Shown here piece by piece: positions 11,141 through 22,679 of a DNA stretch of 64,000 nt. How positions within the stretch are numbered: position 1 is the first letter of the stretch; every line of letters starts with the position of its first letter. Made by a program: the position numbers and the translations under genes. The stretch is taken from positions 24,862,001-24,926,000 of the forward strand of contig OZ231126.1 of assembly GCA_965153355.1 (NCBI GenBank). The letters run 5' to 3'. The notes under the pieces are model-generated. The model was not told where the DNA came from and searched no databases. It saw only the letters and a list, made by a program, of their open reading frames with translations. The stretch comes from Flaccisagitta enflata. Lineage: Eukaryota; Chaetognatha; Sagittoidea; Aphragmophora.

Positions 11141-11280
11141 AAACCACGACATACATTTTATGTTCATATTCTTTTATGAATACATTGTTATTAGAGCATC
11201 ATTTTGCTCATAGATTTGAATCAGTTTTAGTTGACCAGAATGTATGAATGGACAATAATAAACTCTCATTTTCTCTTTAG

Positions 11281-11723
11281 TGTCATGCAACATGAATCCA
11301 ACCCTCATTGAATATCGAGGACGTTTTGGTGCCGATTCTATCTCTAGTAGACATGGAGTGGAAAATGCTTTCAAACCACAAGCAAGCAACCTGCCATACG
11401 CTAGTGACAAGGTCCCGGCGACAGCTTGGTACAGATTCACTTCTAAGAAGGTCGTATCTAGGATAAGTATTACCTCTAGAAAGGCACGATGGTGGTCGGA
11501 TCAAGCTCCCAAGTCGATCACCGTTGTTGCATCTGATGATTGCAAAACATGGAAATTCCTTGGTTATTGGGATGATCTTGGATTCAGTGCCCCTGCACAA
11601 ACCAAGACCGTTGACATCCCCTGTGATCGTCAAGGATCGTACCAATGTTATGGAATCAAGACCCTAGCAATACGAGGAGGAGGCCCACACATCTCTTTCG
11701 TTGATGTCAAAATGTATGGGTAG
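11281..11723 (+). pseudogene. Gene 1 exon 10: discoidin/F5-8C-like domain
   Basis: Single exon of about 147 residues, open to TAG at 11721. The features I rely on are the start SCNMNP, the strand-like pattern around AWYRFTSKKVVSRISITSRK, a SITVVASDDCKTWKFLGYW segment typical of F5/8C jelly-rolls, and terminal hydrophobic strands ending VDVKMYG. It has no damage of its own. The acceptor follows a TTTCTCTTTAG tract. The domain call is by pattern; another galactose-binding-like fold is the main alternative. Confidence 0.65.
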
Positions 11724-11861
11724 AGCGAAACCAGAATGTCTCAGTTGTACTGATGTATCGTGATGGATGTTGAGGGACATAATTTTTCAAGTTTCACGTT
11801 TCACGTTTCACGTCCGGCCCCTAGTATACCTATATACATATGTGCGTTTTTTTTCTTTGCC

Positions 11862-11867
11862 ATTAAA
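11862..11867 (+). terminator. Possible polyadenylation signal of gene 1
   Basis: ATTAAA 139 bp after the stop codon. Confidence 0.35.
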
Positions 11868-11869
11868 GA

Positions 11870-12462
11870 TCTGAGGTTGTACAACTGTACCTGGTTTGTG
11901 ATTACATCCTTCAAATAAGCAAGAAGGATCAACAAATTACGCAAAAGTTATCCAGCTTCAGAAAAAAATTCTATCCAAACTTATTTAGCTGAAAGAAAAA
12001 CTTGATGAGTTGATAGGTTGAGATGGAGGTAGAATGCTGGAGTCTAACCATGACCAAAAAAGAAATAGACGCTCAATTTCCATCTTTTAATAAAAAACCA
12101 GTCATACTTTTCACAAAAAATCTATGAGCATTTAAAAGAGCTTCAAAAACAGAAATTTGTAACTTAAGACGTTTAGAAATGACATAGGATTAAAGTTCAA
12201 CACTTACTTTTCAAAATGCCAAAAAGAGCAGGTTTCAACAAGACACTTTTTGATTTACTTTTTCTGTAGAATAAAGAAACGAAATGAATGAATGAATTTT
12301 AGGTGAAAATGAAGTATATCTAATTCTCCACAAGATGAGACCAAGCAAAATTCATGATTCCTCTTCGTTTAAAAGCTGTATCAATTTGAAGCTGGTTACT
12401 TTAAAAAAAGACAGATTTTTGCAGTTATCTTTCAAATATCATAACTTCTAAAGTTTTGAGGC
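11870..12462. other. AT-rich intergenic DNA
   Basis: No ORF or repeat that I can name; short A/T runs only. Confidence 0.4.
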
Positions 12463-12464
12463 TA

Positions 12465-13231
12465 CAGGGAATACCCCGCAAAGTGACACCAAAGAAAACG
12501 TCATATTTTAGCTACTAGAAGAGATAATCAAATTCTGAAAAAAGTTCTAAAAAGCTATTTTAAACCGATTTTATGCGATACAAAAGAAAAGAACACAACC
12601 TCAAAACTGTGTCTGTAATGTAGCATTGAAAGAAACTTTAAAGCTGGCGAGGCACGCATTTTCCTTTTGGGGGGTTTTGGGGTGGGTTCACTGATTTTGA
12701 TATAATTTCTCAACCTATCGAGCAAAAACGCCAGGGTCGGGCTTGAATGAAAGATATTTTGAAGTAGATTATGAATGCACAAAAAAATCAGGCTCTACAT
12801 CTATGTATGATCAGAAATTTGCCAAACAGAGGCCAAAAACAACACTTTTGCTCTAGAAATCCCTGTGAAAAATGTATCAATTTGCTACAAATACAATGGG
12901 AAACTCAAAAAACTCTTCAGATACTAAATTTTTAAAAAGAAATCTTCCATTAGAGACCGTTTCCAGCCATATGGCACAATTTGTTGATAAATGGCAGAAA
13001 AAAAATGTGCAACTCTTACTAATTTCATGTGTAAAAAGGGGATTTTTCTCAAAAATTGAGCATTTTTCACTTTTTTCAGGTCGGCTTTTTTTTCAAAATC
13101 AAATTTGTTAGTTTAATACAGACAAAATCGGTTTAAAAGATCTTTCAGGAACTTTTTTCAGAATTAGATTATCATTTCTGGAAGCAGAAATATGACGTTT
13201 TCTTTGGTGGCACTTTGCGAGGTATTCCCTG
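12465..13231. mobile_element. Palindromic MITE M2, TA-flanked
   Basis: Starts 'cagggaataccccgc' and ends in its inverted form '...gcgaggtattccctg', each side flanked by TA (12463-12464, 13232-13233). Arms of about 90 bp share 'aaagaaaacgtcatattt' and 'agataatc.aattctgaaaaaagttc'. No ORF. Confidence 0.85.
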
Positions 13232-13233
13232 TA

Positions 13234-14965
13234 TGTACCATCTTGGCCATAAATAAACAGGCAGCTGGAACGCGGCATACACTTTACAAGAGTAGTGCTA
13301 CTTAACGAATTTACCTACAATACCCACCATGGTCTAATTAGAAATATTTGTTTAAAATCAATTATATGCGACCAATCTGGAGTCAGTAGCTCAATTTGTT
13401 AAGGAGCAGCACTCTTCCAAAGTTGATGCTTGACTTGTTTCAGGCCTGTATATAGTGGCATATTCCCCTCCCCCCTCGTGGGGGGAAGCAAATCAAAGAA
13501 TTTGGAAATGGAGAAGGAAATCAGAAACTACTTCAAATTTCTGACTATATGCTTCCAACCACATTTATCTGGCTCAAGCTGTTTAGAAATATAGCATATA
13601 AAGAATGATACCCCTTTTGAACAATGGTCAAAATATTTCAAGTTTCTTGTAAATCTTTGCTTGTAATAATGAAGTCACTTGTATAATAGATTTGTAGATT
13701 TTTCATCTAATTTTTGGACCTCAGTCCAATGTTGAGGACTTGAATTCATTTTCTCAGCGTATTCCAACCTTAATGTAGAGATGCCACTATCGCGAATCTA
13801 GCTTGCGACAACTTTGCTTTTAGATTTCTTCTTACCGGAACGGGAGCTCAGCTCCGGGTCTAGATGCCAGCCGTTACAATGATTATCCCAATGATGTGAT
13901 ATTTTTCTGATAACTCAAAACGACTAGGTGGGGAAAATTACCCGGCCAAATTGATTACTAATCCGCAATTATTACTTTGATTTGCACTTGATTTTTAAGC
14001 GCGAAAGAACACATATTCCGACAGTGAAAAGTCTGTTGCTCTGATTGGTTAAAAAGAATCAGGATTCGGAAGTTTAATTGGCTGGAAGAGCCACTCCCAC
14101 AAACTATGGCTGAGCAGCTCCTCAAAAGGTCGTTGCTGTTGCTGAATAAATTGTGCGTAATTACACTTGGCTTAATCACCTAGTTAGCTAATTGTATGTT
14201 AACAGTCAATCTTCACCAGCTAGAGCCAGCTATAGCGAGTGTTCAACTGTTTAAAATACGCAACTAGCGTAATAGCATGAAACACGATTCCTTCCTGCTT
14301 CGAAGGAAACTTAGCCGATCGACGTTTTGGCGATGAGTCATAACGAAGAAAAAATTGCCAAAAAAACTGATTTCCCTACCCTCAAACTCTTGGCGCCTGG
14401 GACCGGAGCCTGGGATCATGGGATGAGGATACCGTACTGTTTCTTAAGAAGAAAGCGCCGCCCGAAGCAAGAAGGTTGGGCAAACTAGCTCTTCCCTCGT
14501 AACTCGACCCTTGCATAGCCCTCAGGTACACTACATTAAAAATTTTGATTGACTTAGGTCTCCGTGTTTTGTGTGGGGGGGGAAGGGGGGGGGTGTTGAA
14601 ATATGCCTGTGACCACCCATCCGCAACATTTTAGTAACCCTGCGTTACTTATATATCTCGCTTTAATATTATCTTTTCGCTTCGGTGACACGTTGATATC
14701 CATTGTCTAAAGTTCCGTAGCATTATATTCCATCACCCATTAAGGGTTGCGTCAGATTCAGGAACCCACATTGCTTTTAACAAGACCACACACAGCACAC
14801 ACATCATTTTCGATTAAATTTTTTCTTGTTTCCTCCCACTTGCTTGCTCTTTCAGGCCAGGACTGACGCACACACGGAAGAATGGAATAACGGAAAACGT
14901 CAAGGATGAAGACAATTTAAATCAACGACGACAACAGGGTAAGAGAACAAAAATGTTAAACAATT
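13234..14965. other. Intergenic DNA with a possible short exon
   Basis: A repeat fragment at 13340-13440 resembles the palindrome at 29890-30096. A 51-codon ORF opens at 14334 (MSHNEEKIAKKTDFPTLKLL...) and a short open segment preceded by an AG acceptor lies at about 14856-14939. No domain is recognised; I do not claim a gene. Confidence 0.25.
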
Positions 14966-14966
14966 C

Positions 14967-15143
14967 TTAGTCGCATGCACGCGACTCTACACCCCGCTTT
15001 GTTGGTCGGTCGGACGGTTGGTTGGTCACACTTTATTTTTTTTATTTTCGGACCTTACTGTTCCTGCCCAAATGGTCGAGTGATCTTGAATATGGTCCCT
15101 GCCCACCCGCACGCGACTTGGGTAGCCGTGTATCCGTCCTTGT
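14967..15143 (-). mobile_element. Family A element, reverse
   Basis: Minus-strand element with tail 'gtcgcgtgcatgcgac'-type, GACC-type tract, 'catttgggcaggaacag' and head 'acaaggacggatacacggc'. Confidence 0.8.
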
Positions 15144-15149
15144 TTTTAT

Positions 15150-15725
15150 AAGAGCAGGGATTTTTAAAGTGAAGCTCAGCATTCTCAAATTTTAATGTTT
15201 TTTTCTCTCATGCTATACATTTTTTCTAATATTTAATACTTATAATATTTTATTATAATAATTGATTATTTTTACCAATTATTATTACTTTAAAAAAGAT
15301 AACAGGATTTTTTGAAACATTTTGTAATATGATTATTCAGAATTCATTATTGCCAAAATATTGTTTTTTTGAAAAATATTTACAATTGTATTAATATTTT
15401 TAACAAAATACTTTTTGTCTCAAGCTCAGTATATTTTACCAAACTGAAGTTTATGTTCTCATTATTACTGTTCTTGTAGAAAAAAGACCTGCACACTTTT
15501 ATTTATGGTAAAAATCAAATTTCTGAGAATTTAACAAACTTTAAAAGAGACAAGGAGAAGGGTTATTATTGCTAGTGTGAAAATTCTAATTAAGCTACTC
15601 TTTTTATTTTTTAAAAGAACCTATAAGAACATCAAGCTTTGAAATCGCTCAAAAATTAAGAACATTGTAGTTATTTCACTAGTAGCTATCTCTTTTGAAG
15701 GCTACAGAAAAAAAATGACATTCTT
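15150..15725. other. AT-rich intergenic DNA
   Basis: Strongly A/T-biased stretch, no ORF and no repeat boundary seen. Confidence 0.4.
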
Positions 15726-15729
15726 ATAA

Positions 15730-15943
15730 ACAAGGCCGGAAACGGCTACCCCAGTCGCGTGCGGGTGGGCAGGGGCCGTAATGGAGGTAACTTTATCATT
15801 TGGGCAGAAGCAGTGAGGCCAGAGACTGCAAAAACCCAAAAAAAGTAAAGTATGACGGACGGACCAACGGACTGACGGACGGACGGACCGAAGGACGGAT
15901 CGAAAAAGCGGGGTTTAGAGTCGCATAGCACGCAACTAAAAAT
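15730..15943 (+). mobile_element. Family A element, forward
   Basis: 'acaaggccggaaacggctac' head, 'gggtgggcaggggcc', GGAC tract at 15853-15900, tail 'gcatagcacgcaactaaaaa'. Confidence 0.85.
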
Positions 15944-16229
15944 AAAGTTTTTACGTCCTTTCATCTTGGAACCGTTACAGCGTTAACTCTCGATCTGTGG
16001 TTGCACGTAAGCGCACTGATTTTCATTTTCTTGCATAGGACCACTGCACCGGCTGAAATTCCACGAGTTGTCTTGGAAGATAGTTTCAAAAGCTAGGACC
16101 AAAGAAAACACGACGAGGTTTTGGCTCCGCAACATTTGGAAGCAGTCACATTGAATTTAGTCACGACTACGGTCAAAAGGCTATGGCGGTCATCCAGAAA
16201 AGGTTCAGGTTAGTTGCATGTTTGCCTAC

Positions 16230-16231
<2 letters not shown>

Positions 16232-16325
<94 letters not shown>

Positions 16326-16369
16326 AACCCACACACGAACGAACCCACACACACGAACACACACACACA

Positions 16370-16402
<33 letters not shown>

Positions 16403-16455
16403 GAACACACACACACACACACACACACACGAATACTCACACTCACACTCACACA
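16232..16455. repeat. (AC)n microsatellite, interrupted at the 3' side
   Basis: Perfect AC to 16320, then AC with 'aa', 'ga' and 'ct' interruptions. Confidence 0.97.
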
Positions 16456-17039
16456 CTCAAATTTTGACACATACTGAAAGCTCCGGCGTTTTAAGGTGTT
16501 TAAATATTTTAACTAAAGACTGTGCTTCTTTGACAGCATAGTAGGGGCAAAGCCTCTAGGAAAACATCATTTCAAACGTCGTCTTCTAAAATTTTTAAGT
16601 CATAACTGCATATTTATTACTGCCCCTGCAGCCTCGCGACGGTGGCTGAAATTGACCGCACTATTCCTCAAAAAGTGGGATGACTGGATGATGAATCGGC
16701 CGCGCATTCTCTTGGGGTAATCATACTTCTGCAGTCATCAGGAACAGCCGCGGGGATCTGGATGGAACAGAAGATGATCTGTCTCCTGACAAAAAGTAAG
16801 GTGACGAGAGAGAATAGTCGCATAAGCGTTAGATGGTCCGGTACACATTGCCCCTATTTGAGTGTATGTGGGTGTGAGGACTGTAAGGTGGTTGAAGAGG
16901 CAGCAACCCTAAAGGGGCTAATGATTTATGCTTTTTTTTGTCCGCGACGGAATACCATTCCGACGCGGACTATAATTCGAGGCGGGTGGGTGTCGTCGCT
17001 GTCGTTGTTGTCGTCGTTGTCGTCGTCGTTGTCCACACT
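16456..17039. other. Intergenic DNA with family B-like fragment and GTC/GTT tract
   Basis: 16820-16940 resembles the left end of family B in degraded form ('agtcgcataagcgttagatgg', 'cattgcccctat', 'gaggcagcaaccctaaagg'). A GTC/GTT trinucleotide tract is at 16990-17034. No supported gene. Confidence 0.4.
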
Positions 17040-18320
17040 TTTAAAAATGGGCTAACTTTTGAACGCCTTGACCGATTTGCTTCATATTTGGAGGGAAGTT
17101 GTACTAGGGTAAGCCGCTTTACATCCTATGCGTATGTTATGATCCGACCCACCCAACCGGCCCAACCAGCCTACCAGCCTAAAAGTGAAAAACGTGCATA
17201 ACTTCGGCATTTTTCAACCGATTTGGTTGAAACTTGGTATGTAGTCTCTAAATGGAAGGACTCAACATATGTATTTGATCTGTACAGATTTTAGCATGTT
17301 AACCGGCCAAACCGGCCTACCACCCAACCAGCCTACCAGCCTAGAAGCGAAAAACGTGCACAACTTCGTCATTTTTCAACCAAATTGGTTGAAACTCAAT
17401 ATGTAGTCTCTAAATGAGAGTACTCAACATATGTATTTGAATTGTAAAGTTTTTAGCATGCTAACCGGCCAAACCAGCCTACCACCCAACTAGCCTACTA
17501 GCCTCAAAGTTAAAAACATGCATAACTTTGGCATTTTTCAACCGATTTGGTTAAAACTTGGTATGTAGTCTCTAAATGGAAGGACTCAACATATGTATTT
17601 GAATTGTATAGATTTTAGCATGCTCACCGGCCAAACCAGCCTACCACCCAACTAGCCTACCAGCCTAAAAGTGAAAAATGTGCATAACTTCGGCATTTTT
17701 CAACCAATTTGGTTGAAACTTGGTATGAAGTCTCTAAATGGAAGCACTCAACATACGTATTTGAATTGTAAAGATTTTAGCATGCCTACCAGCCAAACTA
17801 GCCTACCACCCAACTAGCCTACCGGCCTGAAAGTTAAAAACGTGCATAACTTTGGCATTTTTCAACCGATTTGGTTGAAACTTGGTATGTAGTCTCTAAA
17901 TGGAAGAACTCAACATATGTATTTGAATTGTATAGATTTTAGCATGCTCACCGGCCAAACCAGCCTACCATCCAACTAGCCTACCAGCCTAAAAGTGAAA
18001 AATGTGCATAACTTCGGCATTTTTCAACCGATTTGGTTGAAACTTGGTATGAAGTCTCTAAATGGAAGGACTCAACATATGTATTTGAATTGTAAAGATT
18101 TTAGCATGCCTACCAGCCAAACCAGCCTACCACCCAACTAGCCTACCGGCCTAAAAGTGAAAAACGTGCAGAACTTCAGCATTTTTCAATAGATTTGGTT
18201 AAAACTGGGTATGTAGTCCCTAAATGGAACATATGAATTTGATTTATAACGATTTTAACATGCTAACTGGCCTTCCAGCCAGCCAGCTTACCACCCTTAA
18301 AGTGATAAATGTGCAAAACT
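17040..18320. repeat. 162-bp satellite, about 8 units
   Basis: 'gtgcataacttcggcatttt' or a close variant recurs at spacings of 162 bp (17195, 17357, 17519, 17681 and onward). The first and last units are diverged. Each unit holds 'ccaaaccagcctaccaccca' and 'ttggtatgtagtctctaaat'. Confidence 0.93.
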
Positions 18321-18695
18321 TATGCCAATGCCAATGCCGTTTGACAATGCCGTTTGACAATGCCGTTTGACAATGCCGTTTGACAATGCTGTTTGACAAT
18401 GCCGTTTGACAATGTCATTTGACAATGTCATTGACAATGTCGTTTGACAATGCCATTTGACAACGCCGTTTGACAACGCCGTTTGACAACGCCGTTTGAC
18501 AACGCCGTTTGACAACGCTGTTTTACAACGCTGTTTTACAACGCCGTTTTACAATGTCGTATGACAACGCCGTATGACAACGCCATATTACAACGCCGTA
18601 TGACTACGCCGTATGACTACGCCGTATGACTACGCCGTTTGACAACGCCATTTGACAACGCCGTTTGACAATGCCGTTTGACAACGCTGATTGAC
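18321..18695. repeat. 13-bp minisatellite (caatgccgtttga)n
   Basis: Close to 28 units of 'aatgccgtttgac' with drift to 'aacgccgtatgac' and 'tacgccgtatgac', indicating local homogenisation of variants. Confidence 0.93.
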
Positions 18696-18724
18696 CCCAG
18701 TCGCTGACCCACACTCTTTCAAGA

Positions 18725-19100
18725 TTTTTTTTTTTGCCTCGAGGCTCAAATTAAGGCCTCTAGGCTGGAATTTGGGCCTCCAGGCTGGTATTTAAGCCTT
18801 TAGGCCGGTAAAAGAGGCTGGTATTTGTACCTTAGGGCTGCATTTTGGGCCTCAAGTCTGTAGTAGTAGAACTTTGAGTCTGAGATTGGGGCCTCAATGC
18901 TGGATTTTAGAAGTCGAGGTTAGAATTAGGGCTCTGAGGCTGAAATTTGGGGCTTGGCTTTGGGCCTCAAGACTAGGATTGGGGCCTTGAGGCTGGGTTT
19001 TGGGTCTTGAGGTCGGGGGGGGGGGGCATAGGAGATGAAGGAAAATTTCCCCACATGTGAAAGCACAGGTCATTGGCCGCTTTGGGGCCGCTGCCCAAAA
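18725..19100 (+). mobile_element. Family B element B3, partial
   Basis: A degenerate ~19-20-bp array ('gcctcgaggctcaaattaa' and variants), a G run, then the right boundary 'gtcattggccgctttggggc' and 'cgctgcccaaaaag'. The left boundary is missing. Confidence 0.65.
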
Positions 19101-19108
19101 AGTAAGGT

Positions 19109-19109
<1 letters not shown>

Positions 19110-19178
<69 letters not shown>
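19110..19178. repeat. (GA)n microsatellite
   Basis: Near-perfect GA after 'aaggtgac', directly after a family B right end. Confidence 0.95.
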
Positions 19179-19555
19179 GAACGACAGACAGGCAGACAGG
19201 CAGTCATATTAGAGGCAGACTGATAGAAAAGAAGAAACGCGGGTACTATCTTAGAAAAAAGTATAGCAACACCTTGGAGTTCATAGGTGTTATTGATATA
19301 ATTTCATCCAATTCATTATTTTTATGAATCTAATGATTTTTATGATATTTTTTTTCAATAACCATCTTAGCTGTATGTTAACAAAGTGACTTAAGCTTAT
19401 TTATTTGGTTAAGTAAAATCGTATTCATAAATTCATAAATAATTTTATTTCGTTAGAAGTTTTTTTTTTTGCATGTCATTTCTAAATGCTAAAAGATACA
19501 GAAACCAGATTGCACTCATCTGGTAGATTTTTTTATGTAGATTAATTTGCCTTTC

Positions 19556-19760
19556 AGATGCGTACACACAACTCTATAAAAGGCTTTGTCCGTCCGTTAG
19601 TCAGTCGGTCCGTCAGTCCATGGAAACAAGTCAAAAATTGCAAAAATGAGCGTTTTAAATGGGTTTTGTGTATGTATGGGAGTCATGGTGTATGGATGGG
19701 GGTTAAATGCCTCTGCCCACCCATCCTCAACAATATTGTGACCCCGAATCACTTGTTTTG
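19556..19760 (-). mobile_element. Family A element, 'tgcggacacgcaac' subtype, diverged
   Basis: 'acacaactctataaaaggc', 'tttgtccgtccgttagtcag', and distal 'tgcccacccatcctcaacaa', 'gaccccgaatcacttgtt'. Confidence 0.6.
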
Positions 19761-19761
19761 A

Positions 19762-20313
19762 AAAAGACTAGCTTTTCTATAAGCTTAGATAATCTAAAAA
19801 TGAGCTATGTTTAATAATTTTGATTATTAAATTACAATTTTTTCTCTGATTTTCAAGATCATAGCCTACATTCTTTTGCCATTTCTAAATCATTTGAGCT
19901 ACAGTGATCAGATTGCACTTATTTTGAAGATTTTTGAAGTAGATTAATTTGATTTAAAAAAACTTAAAGCTTTTCTAAAAATTGAGAAATGCTTTGTAGA
20001 AGGTGTCGCTAAACTTATTTCCTAGATAGTAGATAGACAAGTGATGTTTATTACTAAGTAATCACATTTCAGCTTGTCTATCTTTCTGTTTGTCTATCTG
20101 AGCATCTTTTTCTCTGTTTCTATATAAGGAACTCCAATCGAGAGAGGTTTGTCAACAGCATCCAATCGCCTATCAGCCACCAAGCGAGATCATTGCCGTC
20201 AGCAATTTGGTGGAAGAAGATTTGGAATAGCGCTTCTCTCACTACGAGCATCCAGAACCCTCTAACATTAGATTTTAGAATTCTCATCAAAATCTCTCAT
20301 TGCGTCCTACACA
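19762..20313. other. Intergenic DNA, nothing recognised
   Basis: AT-rich with CT-rich patches near 20070-20120. 19997-20030 is complementary to 54630-54665, pointing to one more dispersed repeat whose limits I cannot set. Confidence 0.4.
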
Positions 20314-20314
20314 T

Positions 20315-20518
20315 TTTTAGTCGCGTGCTACACGACTCTACACCTCGCTTTGTAGGTCCATGCGTCGGTCCATCCATCCGTTGGTCCATCACACATTACT
20401 TTTTGTTTTTGTTTTTGCGGTCTTGGGCCTCGTTGCTCCTGTCCAAATGACCAAGTGACCTCAAATACAGCCCCTGCCCACCCAAACGCGACTGGGGTAG
20501 CCGTGAATCCGGCCTTGT
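20315..20518 (-). mobile_element. Family A element, reverse
   Basis: 'tttttagtcgcgtgctacac' tail, 'ccatgcgtcggtcc' tract, 'gctcctgtccaaatgac', head end 'atccggccttgt'. Confidence 0.85.
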
Positions 20519-20626
20519 TTTATGTAATAGTGCTGTCTTGGATTACGTGAAAAGAGGAGATTGATTTTCGTTGATTGAACAACATAGCGTTTCTTCATAA
20601 ACGAGTTTGATTGATGTTAAACTGTA

Positions 20627-21224
20627 CACAGTGGGCCTTAATTGGATACGAGTTCAAAAAAATCCATGATGGTAGTGACTTCTACTATTAAGAATATTTG
20701 ATAGTGGAGAACTATTAACCTTTAAAAAAAATCTTTTCTTGAATTTTTGCAATAATCACTTATATGTTTTGATTTTTTTTAATAATTGATATAAGTTTTT
20801 AGCATTTATGTGTTTTGAAATTCTGATTCAGGATTCATATTCCTGGTGAAATTTCCAACCATTTGATACATCACACTATATACTTTTATGAAGAAATGAA
20901 ATTATCATATTTTAGGCCACCATTGCTTTTGTTATAATAGTAGTTCAGAAAATGAAAAAAAAAAATTTATAAAAACATATAGTGCGACCTATCAAATGAT
21001 TGGAAATTTCACCAGGAATATGAATCTTGAGTCAGTATTGCAAAACACATAAATCCTGAAGATATTTGAAAAATTTGAAATTTTTAGAGATTTTTGTAAA
21101 AGATTTTAAGAGGAATTTTTTTTAAGAGTCAACATCAATTCACCTTCATGAAATGTACCTACTTAAGTAAGTCCCTACTATTGGGGATTTTTTTGACTTT
21201 GTACCCAATAAAGGCTGACTGTGT
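20627..21224. mobile_element. Palindromic MITE M3
   Basis: 'cacagtgggccttaattgg' on the left pairs with 'ccaataaaggctgactgtg' on the right. Inner arms pair at 'gattcatattcctggtgaaa' and 'tttcaccaggaatatgaatc'. No ORF. Confidence 0.8.
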
Positions 21225-22356
21225 TAACAGCTCTCAGAAATTTATAAAGATTATCATTTCCTCTTGTCCACTTTAAACTAGACCAATATTGACCTGAGGA
21301 ATTAACTCAGACCGTTAAAAATGCTCTCAGGTAAATTTTTAGATTCCCATGGCCAAAGGTTCTTAGGTAAAAAACCATATAAGGTCAAATTTTAAAAAAT
21401 TGAAATGTGCATATCTGATTGCAGATTCAGAATCTTTGTAAAAAACTGTATGTTGAAAGTGCCTTCCTTTTTTTAAAATTCTGACCAGAACACTCAGGTG
21501 TGTCAAATACGGGTGATGACTGAATTTGAGACCATAACGCTGACGCAAGATGGGGCTGTTGATTTGAAAACGATCGCCGTTTTTCTTTTTCCAAAATTCA
21601 ATCGGCAATCGTTTTTTTTTCGCGATCGAAATCTAATGCAATGTCTGCGCTCTCGTTAGCCAAGAAACAAATTTATTAACCAAAAAACTATATTACTATT
21701 TCATTGAAGTTGATATGATTAACCCAGACACTTTTCTGTGACGCTTTCAAGAGGATAGCAGCATATGAAGGTAATTCGAATGCCCCACTATACAAGGCAA
21801 AAGATGAAAAGTCGATAACGTGATTACAATGATATGCAAATTAGGGGCAAAACAGGGCTTTTAGAAAAAACGGAAAATGACTGAAATTTGAAAAAAGAAA
21901 AACGGTGAAGGCATTTGAATGAGTAACCCCATGATGCCCTAGCGTTATACTCTCAGGGATTAATGTTTTGCATATTGACACACCCGACCAGAACACTGTC
22001 AAATTTGACGTTTTAGGCAAAATTAGCAAAATTTTAAACAAAAGCACAATTCTTACTCTATTTATACCTTTAACATCAAAATTGACAATGTTCTAGTTAG
22101 AATTTTTAAAAAAGGAAGACACTTTTAACAGGCAGTATTTTACAAGGATTCTGAATCTGCTATCAAATATGTATATTTCCCATTTTGAAAAATTGACCTT
22201 ATATAGTTTTTGACCTGAGAACCTTAGGCCATGGGGATCGAAAAATTGACCTGAGAACATTTCTGATAGTCTGAGTGGATTCCCCACCTCAATATTGGTC
22301 TAGTCTCAAATGGACAATAGCAAGTCATGATTTTTGATAATTTCTGAGAGCTGTTA
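21225..22356. mobile_element. Palindromic MITE M4, 1.1 kb
   Basis: 'taacagctctcagaaattt' pairs with 'aatttctgagagctgtta'. Arms of about 250 bp share 'ccaatattga', 'ccatggccaaaggttctta' and 'gattcagaatctttgtaaaa' in inverted form. It directly abuts M3. No coding sequence. Confidence 0.8.
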
Positions 22357-22660
22357 CTGACTGTGTGCAATTTTGTCCCATTTTGTCATTAAAAAAGTTG
22401 CGATCTTGCACCCCTGTCTATTCAATAGTTTGAAATTAGATACAACTTTGAGCATGTTAATGAAAAGTGCAGTCTAATCAGGCGTCCTTTTGGAAATGAC
22501 TGGCATGAAAATCGAGTGCGAGGGTTGAACTACAGGGGGAGGGGGGGGGGAGTGATAAATGGGAAGAATATGGTGACCCAACATTCAGCTTTTTTGTGCC
22601 TAATTATTTCCGATCATTTTTAAAGTAAATGATATGAGGCTGGCTCATCGTGTAAAAGAA
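22357..22660. other. Intergenic DNA
   Basis: No gene or repeat recognised apart from a G run at 22538-22550. Confidence 0.35.
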
Positions 22661-22679
22661 CAATTGAAATGAATGAAAG

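Larger units (their letters stand above)
4417..11723 (+). pseudogene. Disrupted cysteine-rich / discoidin-domain secreted protein (gene 1)
   Basis: Ten exons with GT-AG junctions: 4417-4483, 4632-4723, 7483-7714, 7836-7958, 8171-8341, 9079-9248, 9838-9893, 10031-10209, 10419-10516 and 11281-11723. Exon 1 encodes a signal peptide (MNKMEIPACFIFLIVTVNAF). Exon 2 is a short charged segment with ITLREYLDNLE. Exons 3-9 are cysteine-rich modules of no family I recognise. Exon 10 is a discoidin/F5-8C-like domain. Except for exons 4 and 6, exons 2-8 match the lengths of the paralogue at 29415-40102, and phases agree up to the lectin junction. Exon 4 is 92 bases shorter and hits TAA at 7898-7900 after 151 codons. 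Exon 6 is 14 bases shorter and hits TAA at 9193-9195. The two shifts do not compensate. The other exons look intact, so the loss is recent, allelic, or an assembly artefact. The family-level role (secreted, carbohydrate- or surface-binding) is inferred from the last exon and the signal peptide. Confidence 0.8.

Noticed and set aside
18321-18695. CRISPR-like array
   Set aside because: Thirteen-base units without spacers in a eukaryotic context; a minisatellite.
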